DNA of 64,000 bases from the NCBI RefSeq assembly GCF_030929505.1, contig NZ_JAVFVV010000020.1, positions 62,001 through 126,000 of the forward strand, given 5' to 3'. Both the position numbers and the translations under genes were made by a program. Positions 27,730-35,705 of this stretch are shown one piece after another (position 1 is the stretch's first letter; every line of letters starts with the position of its first letter). The stretch comes from Mesorhizobium sp. LHD-90 (GTDB lineage Bacteria; Pseudomonadota; Alphaproteobacteria; Rhizobiales; Rhizobiaceae). The notes under the pieces were generated by a model, which was not told the DNA's origin, did no database searches, and worked only from the letters and a program-made list of their open reading frames with translations.

Positions 27730-27752
27730 GGGCGCCCGACAAGCGGGCGCCC
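27730..27752 (-). terminator. GC-rich 9-bp hairpin downstream of the DUF1254 gene
   Basis: GGGCGCCCG (27730-27738) and CGGGCGCCC (27744-27752) form a perfect stem with a 5-base loop, 11 bases beyond the stop of the leftward DUF1254 gene. The position fits a terminator; the T-run is missing. Confidence 0.5.
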
Positions 27753-27762
27753 GCCCACGAAG

Positions 27763-29253
27763 TCACTGTGTCGTCAGGGCAGGAATGACGCTGCTCTTCA
27801 CGACGGGCGGCGGGTTCCATTTGCCCGTCAGCGCGTCCGACGCTGGCGCGTAAAGCCGCATCGTCAGATTGTAGGCCCCAGCGGGCGCCGGCAGCCAGTT
27901 CCACTCCTTGTCCTTGCCGGGGCTTTCGGTCTGGAAATGGAGGTCGAGAGAGCCGTCGGCATTGTACTGAAATGGCATCCAACTGCTGACCGCGAACCGG
28001 TTGATCGAATTGGCGACCTGGAACCCCTTATTGTCGTAGAGTGTTATCGACCAGAAGGCCTGCGCCGGCGGAATCTCGCTCTTGTCGAAATGAATGACAT
28101 AGTCGTTCTTGCCGTCGAGCGGCTGCCCTTCCTCGTCGACAAGGTTGAGCGGGTAGATCGCGTCCTCTGGCAGGTTGGCGCCCAGGCCCAGTTGCGCGAC
28201 GATGGCGCGCTTCAGGTAGTAATTGCCATAGACACCCATCGTATCGGTGTTCATCGACCAGCCGTTCGCGACGCGGGCAAGCGACTTCACCTTCCACGCC
28301 ATGAGCGCTTGGGCGTCATGCGGAGCGGTCGAGAGCGCCTTCTGCACGACCGGGTCGGCCTTGGAGAGATCGAAGCTCTTTCCCGGCTCGATGCCGATCC
28401 GCTTCATCTGCGCCAGGATAGGCTGGTCGGTGAGATGTGGCTGATGGATTTTCAACAGTTCGGCCGCATAGGCGAAATAGGCTTCGGCGGTTGCCGTGTC
28501 GACCTGGGTCTTCGGCGGCGTCTTCATGTCGATCGACGGATCGATCTTGACCTCGACGGGCTTCGGCTCCTTGCCCCACTCCGACAATGGCGTGACCTTG
28601 TAGCCGGCCTGCACCTTGTGAACGGCGTCGTAGTCCGACGGCCCGTCCGTCTTGGTCCTGCCGATGACCCAGACATGCGAGGTCGGCGCATCGATGCGCT
28701 GCGTCCCCTCCGGCAGCTTGAACTCGTCGAACTTGTCGCGCAGATCGGGCCGCCAACCGGCTGGGGCGATCAGGAAATGGCCGGCGCCGGTGCCGGTGGT
28801 CCGCCAACCGGGCGACGCGAAAACATCCGACCACATGTCGAGCATCGGCAGAAGGTAGTAGCGCCCGTTCGTGTCGGGCGCCGAAACCACAACCGGCTCC
28901 TTCGTCAGGTCGAGCCAGGCGCTGGAATAGAGCGTGTCGAAATTCGGCCGTACGACCGCCTTCATGTCCGCCGACGGGAACTCGGGAATATTGTTGAATG
29001 TGTTGGGCGGGCCGCCCATCGCGCCAGGGACGGCCTTCGTGTTAGTCAATTGCTTGCGCGTGGCGTCCATGGTGATCAGCGGATAGAAATAGACATAGGC
29101 GTCTACGCCGATTGCATGAGCCTCTTCCTCGGTGATCGCCTCGGCCGCGAATGCCGCGCCCATCGACAGTGTCGAAAGTGAAGCCGCGAGGGCGACAGCC
29201 GGCAATAGCCGGCGGATCAGGCCCCTTTGCTCGATCAAGTTCATCAATTGCAT
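27763..29253 (-). CDS. Secreted DUF1254/DUF1214 protein
   Basis: The 496-residue product has a Sec signal peptide (cleavage expected after AAFAAEA at about 36). The N-terminal DUF1254 domain contains AYVYFYPLITMDATRKQ and FPSADMKAVVRPNFDTLYS (quoted in part). The C-terminal DUF1214 domain contains PAQAFWSITLYD and SPGKDKEWNWLPAPAG. Proteins with this pair are periplasmic and of unknown activity in most species. The start at 29253 has GGAGGTG upstream and gives a clean signal peptide. It is followed upstream on the same strand by a Tat-exported protein gene, so the two may form an operon. Confidence 0.88.
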   Translation of the reverse strand: MQLMNLIEQRGLIRRLLPAVALAASLSTLSMGAAFAAEAITEEEAHAIGVDAYVYFYPLITMDATRKQLTNTKAVPGAMGGPPNTFNNIPEFPSADMKAVVRPNFDTLYSSAWLDLTKEPVVVSAPDTNGRYYLLPMLDMWSDVFASPGWRTTGTGAGHFLIAPAGWRPDLRDKFDEFKLPEGTQRIDAPTSHVWVIGRTKTDGPSDYDAVHKVQAGYKVTPLSEWGKEPKPVEVKIDPSIDMKTPPKTQVDTATAEAYFAYAAELLKIHQPHLTDQPILAQMKRIGIEPGKSFDLSKADPVVQKALSTAPHDAQALMAWKVKSLARVANGWSMNTDTMGVYGNYYLKRAIVAQLGLGANLPEDAIYPLNLVDEEGQPLDGKNDYVIHFDKSEIPPAQAFWSITLYDNKGFQVANSINRFAVSSWMPFQYNADGSLDLHFQTESPGKDKEWNWLPAPAGAYNLTMRLYAPASDALTGKWNPPPVVKSSVIPALTTQ

Positions 29254-29329
29254 CTCACACCTCCATTCGCTTGCTTGGGTCGAAAATTGGCTTGTCCGGA
29301 TCGGTCTTCGCTTCGGTCCGGTGGCCGGT

Positions 29330-29854
29330 CTAGTACAGAACCGCACGCCTGAACGAGCGCCTCGCGACCCCGGCATAGGACAGGGGCGTCAAGGGCATGC
29401 CGATGATGTCGATGAACACCGAAACGTCGGTTCCCTTCTCCGGCATCTCGCCACCGACGATCTTCACCGTGTAGCTGAGCTTGTCGCCGTCCAACTCCGG
29501 CTGCTCCAGGACAACCACGACCTGCCTGAGGTCGGTTCCTTCCAGAATCGAAAGATCGGCGTTCGGCGGATCGGACAGGAAACTGTCCTTGCCTTTGCTC
29601 CAGAACGGAATGAATGCGGTTGTCTTCATGTTTCCCGCGACCCGTTCGGGTCGATCCGCGAAGAACAGCGTCGTGCCGCCGATGCCTTCCAGCGTCAGTT
29701 TGCTGGTCGTCTTGTCGAAACGCATCGCCTCGGCTGTCTGCACGAACAAGAAATCCGCCATCGTTTCGGCAGCCAGGGCATTCGGCGCTTTCAGCATTCC
29801 CGCGGTCGCCGCGACGGCGGTGGCCGTCAGCAGAAGGCTGCGTCGTGTCGTCAT
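29330..29854 (-). CDS. Tat-type exported hypothetical protein
   Basis: The 174-residue product starts MTTRRSLLLTATAVAATAG, a twin-arginine-like signal with cleavage expected after ALAAE near residue 30. The mature part has a beta-rich look (SKLTLEGIGGTTLFFADRPER) and ends at DIIGMPLTPLSYAGVARRSF. I do not recognise the family. It is 76 bases upstream of the DUF1254/1214 gene on the same strand and downstream of the TPR regulator, so co-expression with the DUF1254 protein is likely. GGGAGA precedes the ATG. Confidence 0.75.
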   Translation of the reverse strand: MTTRRSLLLTATAVAATAGMLKAPNALAAETMADFLFVQTAEAMRFDKTTSKLTLEGIGGTTLFFADRPERVAGNMKTTAFIPFWSKGKDSFLSDPPNADLSILEGTDLRQVVVVLEQPELDGDKLSYTVKIVGGEMPEKGTDVSVFIDIIGMPLTPLSYAGVARRSFRRAVLY

Positions 29855-29978
29855 GTTTCTCTCCCGACGGGTTCCAAAGGCAACATCGGTTGCTCGGACC
29901 TGACGTAGCGGCATTGCCTGCCGGCGCGGAAGGTAACTTACGGTATCGTGCAGACGGAATCGCGACGGTCCCGGGGGC

Positions 29979-31700
29979 TTAGTCCGCGACGTCGAGGCCG
30001 GCCTTCCTCAGCGAGCCAAGGAAGAAGTCCACGTCCTGGCGGCGCGCGAGGCGCATGGAAATCTCCTGCCGTGCGTTCGCGACCAGCGCCGGCGCGTTTT
30101 GCTTGAGCCAGTCGCTTTCGCGCCTGGAATCGGCCGCGTGTCCTCCTTCGCCGAAGATCGCGGCCGCGATCGCATGATAGTTCGCGTTGCTGGGAGCGCT
30201 CACCTTCCTGATCCACATCACCGCCTGCTCATTGTCGCCGCGGAAATATGAGCAAAGGGCAAGTGCCGATTCGTAATACGCGAACGGCCCCGGATTGCGC
30301 TCGCGCGCTTCCGCCACCAGGGGACATCCTTCGTCCCAATGTCCCGACAGGGCCAGACGGTATCCGTACTCGCCCAGGAGTTCGGTGTCGTTCGGGTTGA
30401 TCGCCATGGCCTGCTTGCCCACCGCCAGGGCGGAGTCCACCTCTCCATTGAGATAGAGGGCAATCATTTCGGCCTGCTGGCCGCGGACGTTGAGCGGGTC
30501 GATCTCCACCGCCCGCCTTGCCGCGGTGAGCGCGCGCTCGATCTCAGACGACGACGTGGCGTCGAACGGATAGCGGTATCGGATGCCGTCTATGTAGGTC
30601 TGCGACAGAAGTCCCCATCCGGTTGCATAGTTCGGGAAACGCTCCACCGCCTTTTCCAGGCAGGCCCGCACCGCCGGATATGCCTTCGCATCGAGGTCGA
30701 CACGATAGGCATAGTAGGAAAGCGTGCAGGAATAGGCGGCCCAGTCGTCGGGCGGATTGTCCACGCGAAACGCTGCGTCCGTCTGGAAGATGACGCCATA
30801 GGTCTGCGCCAGGGTCGTCGCCACCTTGCGCGCGATGTCGGCCTCGGCGTCGAGAAACTTGCCGACCTCCATGCCGCCGTCGTAGCTGTTTGCCCACAGG
30901 ACGGATCCGTCGTTGCGGCTGATCAGTCGGACCCGCAGGCGGAATGCATCGGCCGAATGGCTGACGCTGCCGGCAAGGGCGAACCTCGGCGGCGCTGTCG
31001 TCCCGCCCGGTTCGGCGGCCTCGACCACGGCGATGTCCTTGAACTTGGCGAGCTGGCCGACGATCTGCTGCGTCAATCCGCCGGCGATCGCCGCGGAGGC
31101 TTCCGTTCCCGACAGATCGTCGAAACGTTCGACGAGCAGTCGCGGCACCTCGGGCGCGCCCGCTCGGAGGTTCGTCGGCACCAACTTCCATGCCAGAACG
31201 GCCAGCACGGCAACGACGGCGGCAAGGACCGCCGCCAGCGGGGCAGCGTTCCGCCGGCGCCACGGTCTGGCGTTCTGGACGGCATCGGCGGTCTGCGGGA
31301 CGGCCCGGACAGCGGCAGGCTGCGGCCGCGACGAGAAGGTGGGAACGTAGGCGCCCTTCGGAATCGTGATCAGGATCGGATCGGACCGGCCCGCGGTCAG
31401 GTAGTATCGCTCGAGCGAGCGGCGCAGGTGGCCGGCCTCGATGCGAACGATCGGGTCCGTCTGGGGGTCGAAGGAAGCGTCACGGCCGAAGACCTCGACG
31501 GCGATAGAATACGCCTTGATCCGTCCGCCGCGGCCCGACAGCGTTTCCTCGACGACGTGGCCGAGGAAACGGCGTCCACGGGCGGTCGCATCGAAGTCGG
31601 CGCTTTTCACGATGCGGTCGAGTTGAGCACGACACGCCTCCGCGGAGGGATCGAATTCCCCGTCCGTCGACAATCCCGTCTGGACCACAACACCCCTCAT
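29979..31700 (-). CDS. Winged-helix/TPR membrane regulator (adenylate-cyclase-like family)
   Basis: The 573-residue product has a soluble N-terminal region with the family text RRFLGHVVEETLSGRG, FGRDASFDPQTDPIVRIEAG and IPKGAYVPTF (about 40-125). A single membrane helix follows at about 150-172 (PLAAVLAAVVAVLAVLAW). After it comes a domain related to the CadC/TolB-like periplasmic region, then TPR-like repeats (about 370-520). In rhizobia such proteins are often annotated as adenylate cyclase or TPR protein, but no cyclase domain is present. The arrangement suggests a one-component signal-transducing regulator. It is divergent from the broken outer-membrane protein gene and upstream of the exported-protein pair. 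Confidence 0.75.
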   Translation of the reverse strand: MRGVVVQTGLSTDGEFDPSAEACRAQLDRIVKSADFDATARGRRFLGHVVEETLSGRGGRIKAYSIAVEVFGRDASFDPQTDPIVRIEAGHLRRSLERYYLTAGRSDPILITIPKGAYVPTFSSRPQPAAVRAVPQTADAVQNARPWRRRNAAPLAAVLAAVVAVLAVLAWKLVPTNLRAGAPEVPRLLVERFDDLSGTEASAAIAGGLTQQIVGQLAKFKDIAVVEAAEPGGTTAPPRFALAGSVSHSADAFRLRVRLISRNDGSVLWANSYDGGMEVGKFLDAEADIARKVATTLAQTYGVIFQTDAAFRVDNPPDDWAAYSCTLSYYAYRVDLDAKAYPAVRACLEKAVERFPNYATGWGLLSQTYIDGIRYRYPFDATSSSEIERALTAARRAVEIDPLNVRGQQAEMIALYLNGEVDSALAVGKQAMAINPNDTELLGEYGYRLALSGHWDEGCPLVAEARERNPGPFAYYESALALCSYFRGDNEQAVMWIRKVSAPSNANYHAIAAAIFGEGGHAADSRRESDWLKQNAPALVANARQEISMRLARRQDVDFFLGSLRKAGLDVAD

Positions 31701-31950
31701 GTGTTGACAGCGCAGGTGGCCGTCCGTGCAGTTTTTCGATCGGCAGCCAGGTTTAGACCACGTAATTTACCTGCAAATGCTGGCCCGGCGCAACGATATA
31801 CGCTTATTTTGGCGGATGAATATCCCTTGGACCATTGCGGAATTTTGGATACGCCGCGGAAGACTTCGGCTCCCATCCGATGCCAGCGATCCACTCCCCG
31901 CTCAAGGCCGCGGAGTCTTCGTCGGAAGCAAACAGGTGCGGAGGCACGAC

Positions 31951-32732
31951 ATGAAAGCCGCTATTGTTCCAACCCTTCTCTGGTGCGGTCTTGCCGTAGT
32001 GCCTGCTGGCGCCGCCGACACCGTGTCCCCGATGACCCCCGAAACGCCTACCACGACCGAGGCGGGATGGACGTTCGCCGCGAGTCCCTACTTCTGGGCA
32101 GCGGGCCTCTCCGGCGAAACGTCGCAATTCGGCCTGCCTGTCGTCGAACTCGATTCAAACTTCAGCGACATTCTGGATGAACTCGATTTTGCCGCCATGG
32201 TGATCGGCGAGGCGCGTTACGAGCGCTACAGCATATTTGGCGACCTCATGTATACGAAGATATCGTCCGGCTCCGGTACGCCGCGAGGCATCGTCGCTGG
32301 CAGCGTCGACGTCACGTCCGAGACTTTTGCCGGCCTTCTCGGAGCGGGCTACTCGTCCTGGAAGGTAGCGCCGGGCATCTGGATGTCGTCGGCGGGTTCC
32401 GGGTCTGGTCGGTGGACACAGACATTTCGTTCAATGGTGGTATTCTCGACGGCGTGTCCCGCAGCGACGGCGCGACCTGGGTGGACGGGCTGGTCGGCAT
32501 CCGAGGAAACTACTCGTTCACGCCCGAAATCTACTTTACCGGCTGGGGCCTGGTGGGCGCCGGCGGGGCGGACCTCGACTGGGACGTCGCCGCAGGGCTG
32601 GGCTACCGATTCAATGACCGGTTTTCGATGGTAGCCGGCTACCGCGCTCTCGGCGTCGACTACAGCGATGACGGCTTTCTCTTCGACGTGGTTCAGCAAG
32701 GTCCGATCTTCGGCCTCGTGGTCCACTTCTAG
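31951..32732 (+). pseudogene. Outer-membrane beta-barrel protein gene broken by a one-base frameshift
   Basis: The ATG at 31951 (GGAGG upstream) opens a frame with a signal peptide (MKAAIVPTLLWCGLAV, cleavage near AGAAD) and barrel-like strands such as GWTFAASPYFWAAGLSG. Around 32376 the protein-like reading moves to the next frame, continuing LDVVGGFRVWSVDTDISF and ending GPIFGLVVHF at 32732. A terminal aromatic residue is typical of outer-membrane barrels. Adding one G to the G-run 32373-32375 would restore a product of about 260 residues. It may be a true frameshift, a phase-variable run (though only three Gs) or a sequencing error. The first frame on its own runs to 32634 in nonsense. Confidence 0.75.
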
Positions 32733-32819
32733 AAAGCCGGCAGGAGCCCCGACAGCGTGCAAAAAGGCCGAGGCGAAACTTGGGATGGTTCCCGGCCCCA
32801 TCTCTGAAGGGTGGCGTAC

Positions 32820-33119
32820 GTGACGCTAGGAAGCAAACTGACAGGACGGGAAGGCGGGTTTTCCGCGGCAGCCCGTCGATTTCCGCAGGCCGAGTTCGCG
32901 ATCCGCAAGCTGATGAACCGCAGCGAGGCGTTCCGCGACATATGCGAGGAACTCGCCGAAGCCGAATGGGCACTCGCAAGCGTCCCGGAAACCCCCGCGG
33001 CACTGCATGAAGCCAGAAGGACCGAATGGCAGGATCTGGTGGATCGGCTGGCCGCGGAACTCGCGACCGCCCTGCGGGAAGGCCAGGCCGCTCAGAACCG
33101 TACAGGTAACGATTGTTAG
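32820..33119 (+). CDS. Small conserved-looking hypothetical protein
   Basis: The product is about 99 residues, predicted mostly helical and charged: FPQAEFAIRKLMNRSEAF, ICEELAEAEWAL and WQDLVDRLAAELATALRE. No signal or membrane segment is present. Two in-frame GTG starts exist (32811 and 32820); AAGGG at 32805-32809 fits the second better. Function unknown. It follows the broken barrel gene by 87 bases on the same strand. Confidence 0.6.
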   Translation: MTLGSKLTGREGGFSAAARRFPQAEFAIRKLMNRSEAFRDICEELAEAEWALASVPETPAALHEARRTEWQDLVDRLAAELATALREGQAAQNRTGNDC

Positions 33120-33184
33120 CCGCACCGGCTCAAGCAGGCCGCAGCGCCAACAAGGAACTCGGCTAGGCCCGATGGGGGCGGATT

Positions 33185-33329
33185 CACCGGACTGAAAGAA
33201 TTTCCGAAGATGGTTCTTGGATGAACCGTGGGGTGGGGAAGCCGCTGGATTCAAGCACCCAAGATCATGGCGGTTTCGGCTCAATTGGTTCATGCCACCG
33301 ACACTGAATCATTTCGGTGTCGGCGGCAC
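33185..33329 (+). repeat. Dispersed repeat, copy A (inverted relative to copy B at 59838)
   Basis: The reverse complement of this stretch matches 59838-59984 closely over about 145 bases, including one identical block of 28 bases and few indels in the central 109. The right end carries a hairpin (GCCACCGACAC / GTGTCGGCGGC). No open frame crosses it. It looks like an intergenic repeat element or a non-autonomous mobile element; I do not know a name for it. Confidence 0.85.
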
Positions 33330-33412
33330 ACATTTATCAATTCGCTTTCACGAAGATGTGTATTCTAGCGGAAGGGACGGGCTGGGAGGATTATTCAGCC
33401 AGACCCCCCTAG

Positions 33413-33452
33413 GGCCGCTGGCCCTGCCGCCCCACCACCCGGGCCAGCGGCC
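33413..33452 (+). terminator. Strong 12-bp GC hairpin followed by TTT
   Basis: GGCCGCTGGCCC (33413-33424) pairs perfectly with GGGCCAGCGGCC (33441-33452), loop 16 bases, then TTTCG. It may terminate transcripts from the small gene at 32820 or isolate the small membrane-protein gene that follows. Confidence 0.6.
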
Positions 33453-33544
33453 TTTCGTGCTGCCTTTGTCGGTTTCTGCCGCCGCTGCAGAGCGTGGCCG
33501 AGGCCGCGACAGGGCACACATGTGGATGGACGTGAGATTGCCGA

Positions 33545-33664
33545 ATGCCGCCGCCAGAAAAACCTGAAGGTCGGCCTTGGATTTTGGCCGTCGGCTTCAT
33601 GCTGGCGATCGCCGTCCTGACAATTGGCGTCATCTGGGCCTTGTACAGCTCGCTCTGGCAGTGA
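33545..33664 (+). CDS. Possible 39-residue single-pass membrane protein
   Basis: The ATG at 33545 opens a 39-codon frame: MPPPEKPEGRPWILAVGF, then a strongly hydrophobic helix (MLAIAVLTIGVIWALY) and a short polar tail SSLWQ. The proline-rich N-terminus followed by one helix is a usual design for small inner-membrane proteins. The ribosome-binding site is weak (GAGAT 9 bases upstream). Function unknown; a chance frame cannot be excluded. Confidence 0.5.
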   Translation: MPPPEKPEGRPWILAVGFMLAIAVLTIGVIWALYSSLWQ

Positions 33665-33680
33665 GCCGTTCGGCACGAAG

Positions 33681-33730
33681 TTGTCACCCATGTCCTAGGT
33701 ACAAGCCGTTACCCATGTCTCCGGGCCGGA
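33681..33730. mobile_element. IS-end-like repeat motif next to tRNA-Ser
   Basis: ACCCATGTC occurs at 33686-33694 and 33711-33719, 25 bases apart, in the contexts TTGTCACCCATGTCC and GTTACCCATGTCTCCGG. This wording resembles the termini of IS481-type elements as I remember them. No transposase is present, so at most it is a relic end. Family assignment is from memory and weak. Confidence 0.35.
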
Positions 33731-33745
33731 CAGCCATGAGAATGG

Positions 33746-33832
33746 CGGAGGGAGTGGGATTCGAACCCACGGTGAACTCGCGCCCACGCCGGTTTTCAAG
33801 ACCGGTGCCTTAAACCGCTCGGCCATCCCTCC
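33746..33832 (-). tRNA. tRNA-Ser(UGA)
   Basis: The minus strand folds as a class II tRNA: acceptor GGAGGGA/TCCCTCC with discriminator G, D-arm GCCGAGCGGTTTAAGGC, anticodon stem-loop CCGGTCTTGAAAACCGG with anticodon TGA, a long variable arm, and T-arm GGGTTCGAATCCC. CCA is not encoded. The neighbourhood of IS-like and gene remnants suggests that this tRNA has been an integration site. Confidence 0.95.
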
Positions 33833-33913
33833 AAGGATTGATTTCGTTAGCTTTTTTGGATTTCAAATCGGCCATTTTCGGGCCGCTTCTACCATTTTGC
33901 TACCGAACACCCT

Positions 33914-34069
33914 TTAGCTACCGGGCTTTACCGCCTTCTTGATCAACGCGTCAACTTGCTCGGCAGCGTTCGCCTGCAGGCGCTCGATTTTGGCAAGCGG
34001 ATCGCCGAGGGCGCGGCCTAGCAGTGCCGCGCCGCCGAGAGGCAGGCGAGGTGAGCGCAGCCTGCTAGC
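33914..34069 (-). pseudogene. C-terminal remnant of an unknown gene beside tRNA-Ser
   Basis: A 51-codon minus-strand frame without a start codon ends PLAKIERLQANAAEQVDALIKKAVKPGS (split: PLAKIERLQANAAEQ and VDALIKKAVKPGS). The composition is clearly protein-like and helical, but an in-frame stop and no start lie just upstream. It overlaps the last codons of RTX protein 3. It is probably the tail of a gene truncated by recombination near the tRNA; family unknown. Confidence 0.4.
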
Positions 34070-35267
34070 TCACTACGAAGTCTGCAGCGGTCAGGGCGAG
34101 GCCCGTCGACAGGATTGCAAACTTCACGGCCGCCGCGCCGCCCAGCCCGTCGGCGTCGTAGAACAGCGAACCGGTGTTGGAGTTGTAGATGATGCGGTCG
34201 TCGGCATCGCGCGGCGCCAAGATATTGTCCTTGAAGGCGGAAGCACCGAGAGCGCCAGGGCCGAGCGCGGAAAAGATCGCGTCGTCCAGCTCGATCTGGT
34301 CGTCCGCCACGCTGAAATCCATGATGCGGTCGATGTTGTCGCCGCCGAGCGCGGTGGAGAAGCGGAACGTGTCCGAACCGCCCATGCCGAACAGCACGTC
34401 GCTGCCGCCGGCGCCGTCGAGCACGTTGGCGCCGTCATTGCCGCGCACCAGTTGCCTGATCTCGTTGCCGGTCAGGTTGACTGCATAGACCGCGTGCAGC
34501 GAGGTTGTGTTGAGGTATTCGGCGCTGACGCCGCTGGCGAGCACGAAGTTCACGCCGGCGCAGACGCGGTCGTTGCCCTCGCCGCCGATTTCAACGATCA
34601 CCGCGCCGGCGTTGTAGACCGAATAGCTGTCGTTGCCGGCGCGGCCGGTCAGCGTGTCGGCCCCGCCGACGCCGCCGTCGTTGAGTTTGTTGTCGCCGCC
34701 GTCGCCGGTCAACGTGTCGGAGAAGCTGCTGCCGCGTAGATTCTCGATGCTGCTGTAAATATCGCCCTGCGCCTCTCCAGTGTTGTTGCCGGCGTTCGAC
34801 AGGTCAGCAAGAACACCTGCACCAGCACGCTGGTAGCTCGCGGTGTCGATGCCCGCGCCGCCGTTAAGTGTATCGATGCCGGCCCCGCCCTCAAGCGTGT
34901 CGTTGCCAAGGTGGCCAAAGAGGCTGTCGTCATTGAGGCCGCCGATAAACTGATCACCGAAGTCTCCGCCTGAGAACGTCGCGACCCCGGCACCTCCAGA
35001 AATATCCAAATAGAGGCCGGCGTTGGACGGCGTAAGGACAGCGTTGCCCGTGTCTCTCAGCGCGAAGGTCGTCAAAGGGCCCGGCGCATAGTAAAAAACA
35101 TTGTTCATGCTCACAGGCGGCAGGTTCAGATCGCCATTGATCCCCACCGCAAGGGGATTGTTGATTTCGACTGCGCTAGCCATAGTCGTTGCATCGAAGC
35201 GGAGAATGTCAGAAGAAGTCGCCGACCGGTAATCCCCATTCTGCGTGTAGCGGAATACACCTGGCAT
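34065..35267 (-). CDS. RTX (hemolysin-type calcium-binding) secreted protein 3
   Basis: The 400-residue product starts MPGVFRYTQNGDYRS (ATG 35267, GGGAGA upstream). The first 95 residues are non-repetitive. RTX nonapeptides follow (GGLNDDSLFGHLGNDTLEGG and a second set near 205-225), then a spacer module (SYSVYNAGAVIVEIGGEG through VNLTGNEIRQL), and another short RTX block. The last 90 residues match the C-terminus of RTX protein 1 closely, including DADDRIIYNSNTG and FYDADGLGG, indicating the same type I secretion route. It is smaller than the other two RTX proteins, has no enzymatic domain, and sits next to tRNA-Ser and a gene remnant, so it may be acquired. Confidence 0.88.
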   Translation of the reverse strand: MPGVFRYTQNGDYRSATSSDILRFDATTMASAVEINNPLAVGINGDLNLPPVSMNNVFYYAPGPLTTFALRDTGNAVLTPSNAGLYLDISGGAGVATFSGGDFGDQFIGGLNDDSLFGHLGNDTLEGGAGIDTLNGGAGIDTASYQRAGAGVLADLSNAGNNTGEAQGDIYSSIENLRGSSFSDTLTGDGGDNKLNDGGVGGADTLTGRAGNDSYSVYNAGAVIVEIGGEGNDRVCAGVNFVLASGVSAEYLNTTSLHAVYAVNLTGNEIRQLVRGNDGANVLDGAGGSDVLFGMGGSDTFRFSTALGGDNIDRIMDFSVADDQIELDDAIFSALGPGALGASAFKDNILAPRDADDRIIYNSNTGSLFYDADGLGGAAAVKFAILSTGLALTAADFVVS

Positions 35268-35705
35268 TACTAATTCTCCCATTACAGAGAAGCTCAGACG
35301 CGGAAAGCAACTGAGCTATTCCCGCGACCTTATCTCAAAATTGTAGCTTTCAGAGGAGGCGTCGACGGTCGGTCACGATACGTAAACTTGCGTGCATCGT
35401 ATATCGCATCGATTGGAAAACCTTGGAATTCTTTGTCTTTTCCATGGAAATTCCAGGCGTTTTCACCTGACGATGCTGTCGGACCATACGTGATCGTGCC
35501 GAAGAGTGCCGGCGCCGACCAACGAAACCAAGCCCTCAACGGATAAGCGGCGGCTTATTTTAAAGAGGCGTCCCGCAACCAGGCCCGGCCTGTCGCCTCA
35601 TACTGGAAGAACGGCTCATCGGGTGTTTGAAGGCGGCGCCCTTCGACAGTGATGAAGACGCGCCCCCGGTATCTGGTGATCCTGATCCAGTCAGATTATC
35701 ACTCA
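35268..35705. other. Intergenic region between RTX protein 3 and the MmyB-type regulator
   Basis: These 438 bases are more AT-rich than their surroundings on the RTX side, as expected for a promoter region of the leftward RTX gene. A 69-codon minus-strand frame with TTG start (35330-35539) has no convincing ribosome-binding site. Nothing else is supported. Confidence 0.5.

Noticed and set aside
32820-33119. Minus-strand frame opposite the small gene at 32820
   Set aside because: Its Arg/Cys-rich text mirrors the + strand gene, and the + frame has better composition and a ribosome-binding site.
35330-35539. 69-codon minus-strand frame with TTG start upstream of RTX 3's regulator side
   Set aside because: No ribosome-binding site, AT-rich promoter-like surroundings, no family recognised.
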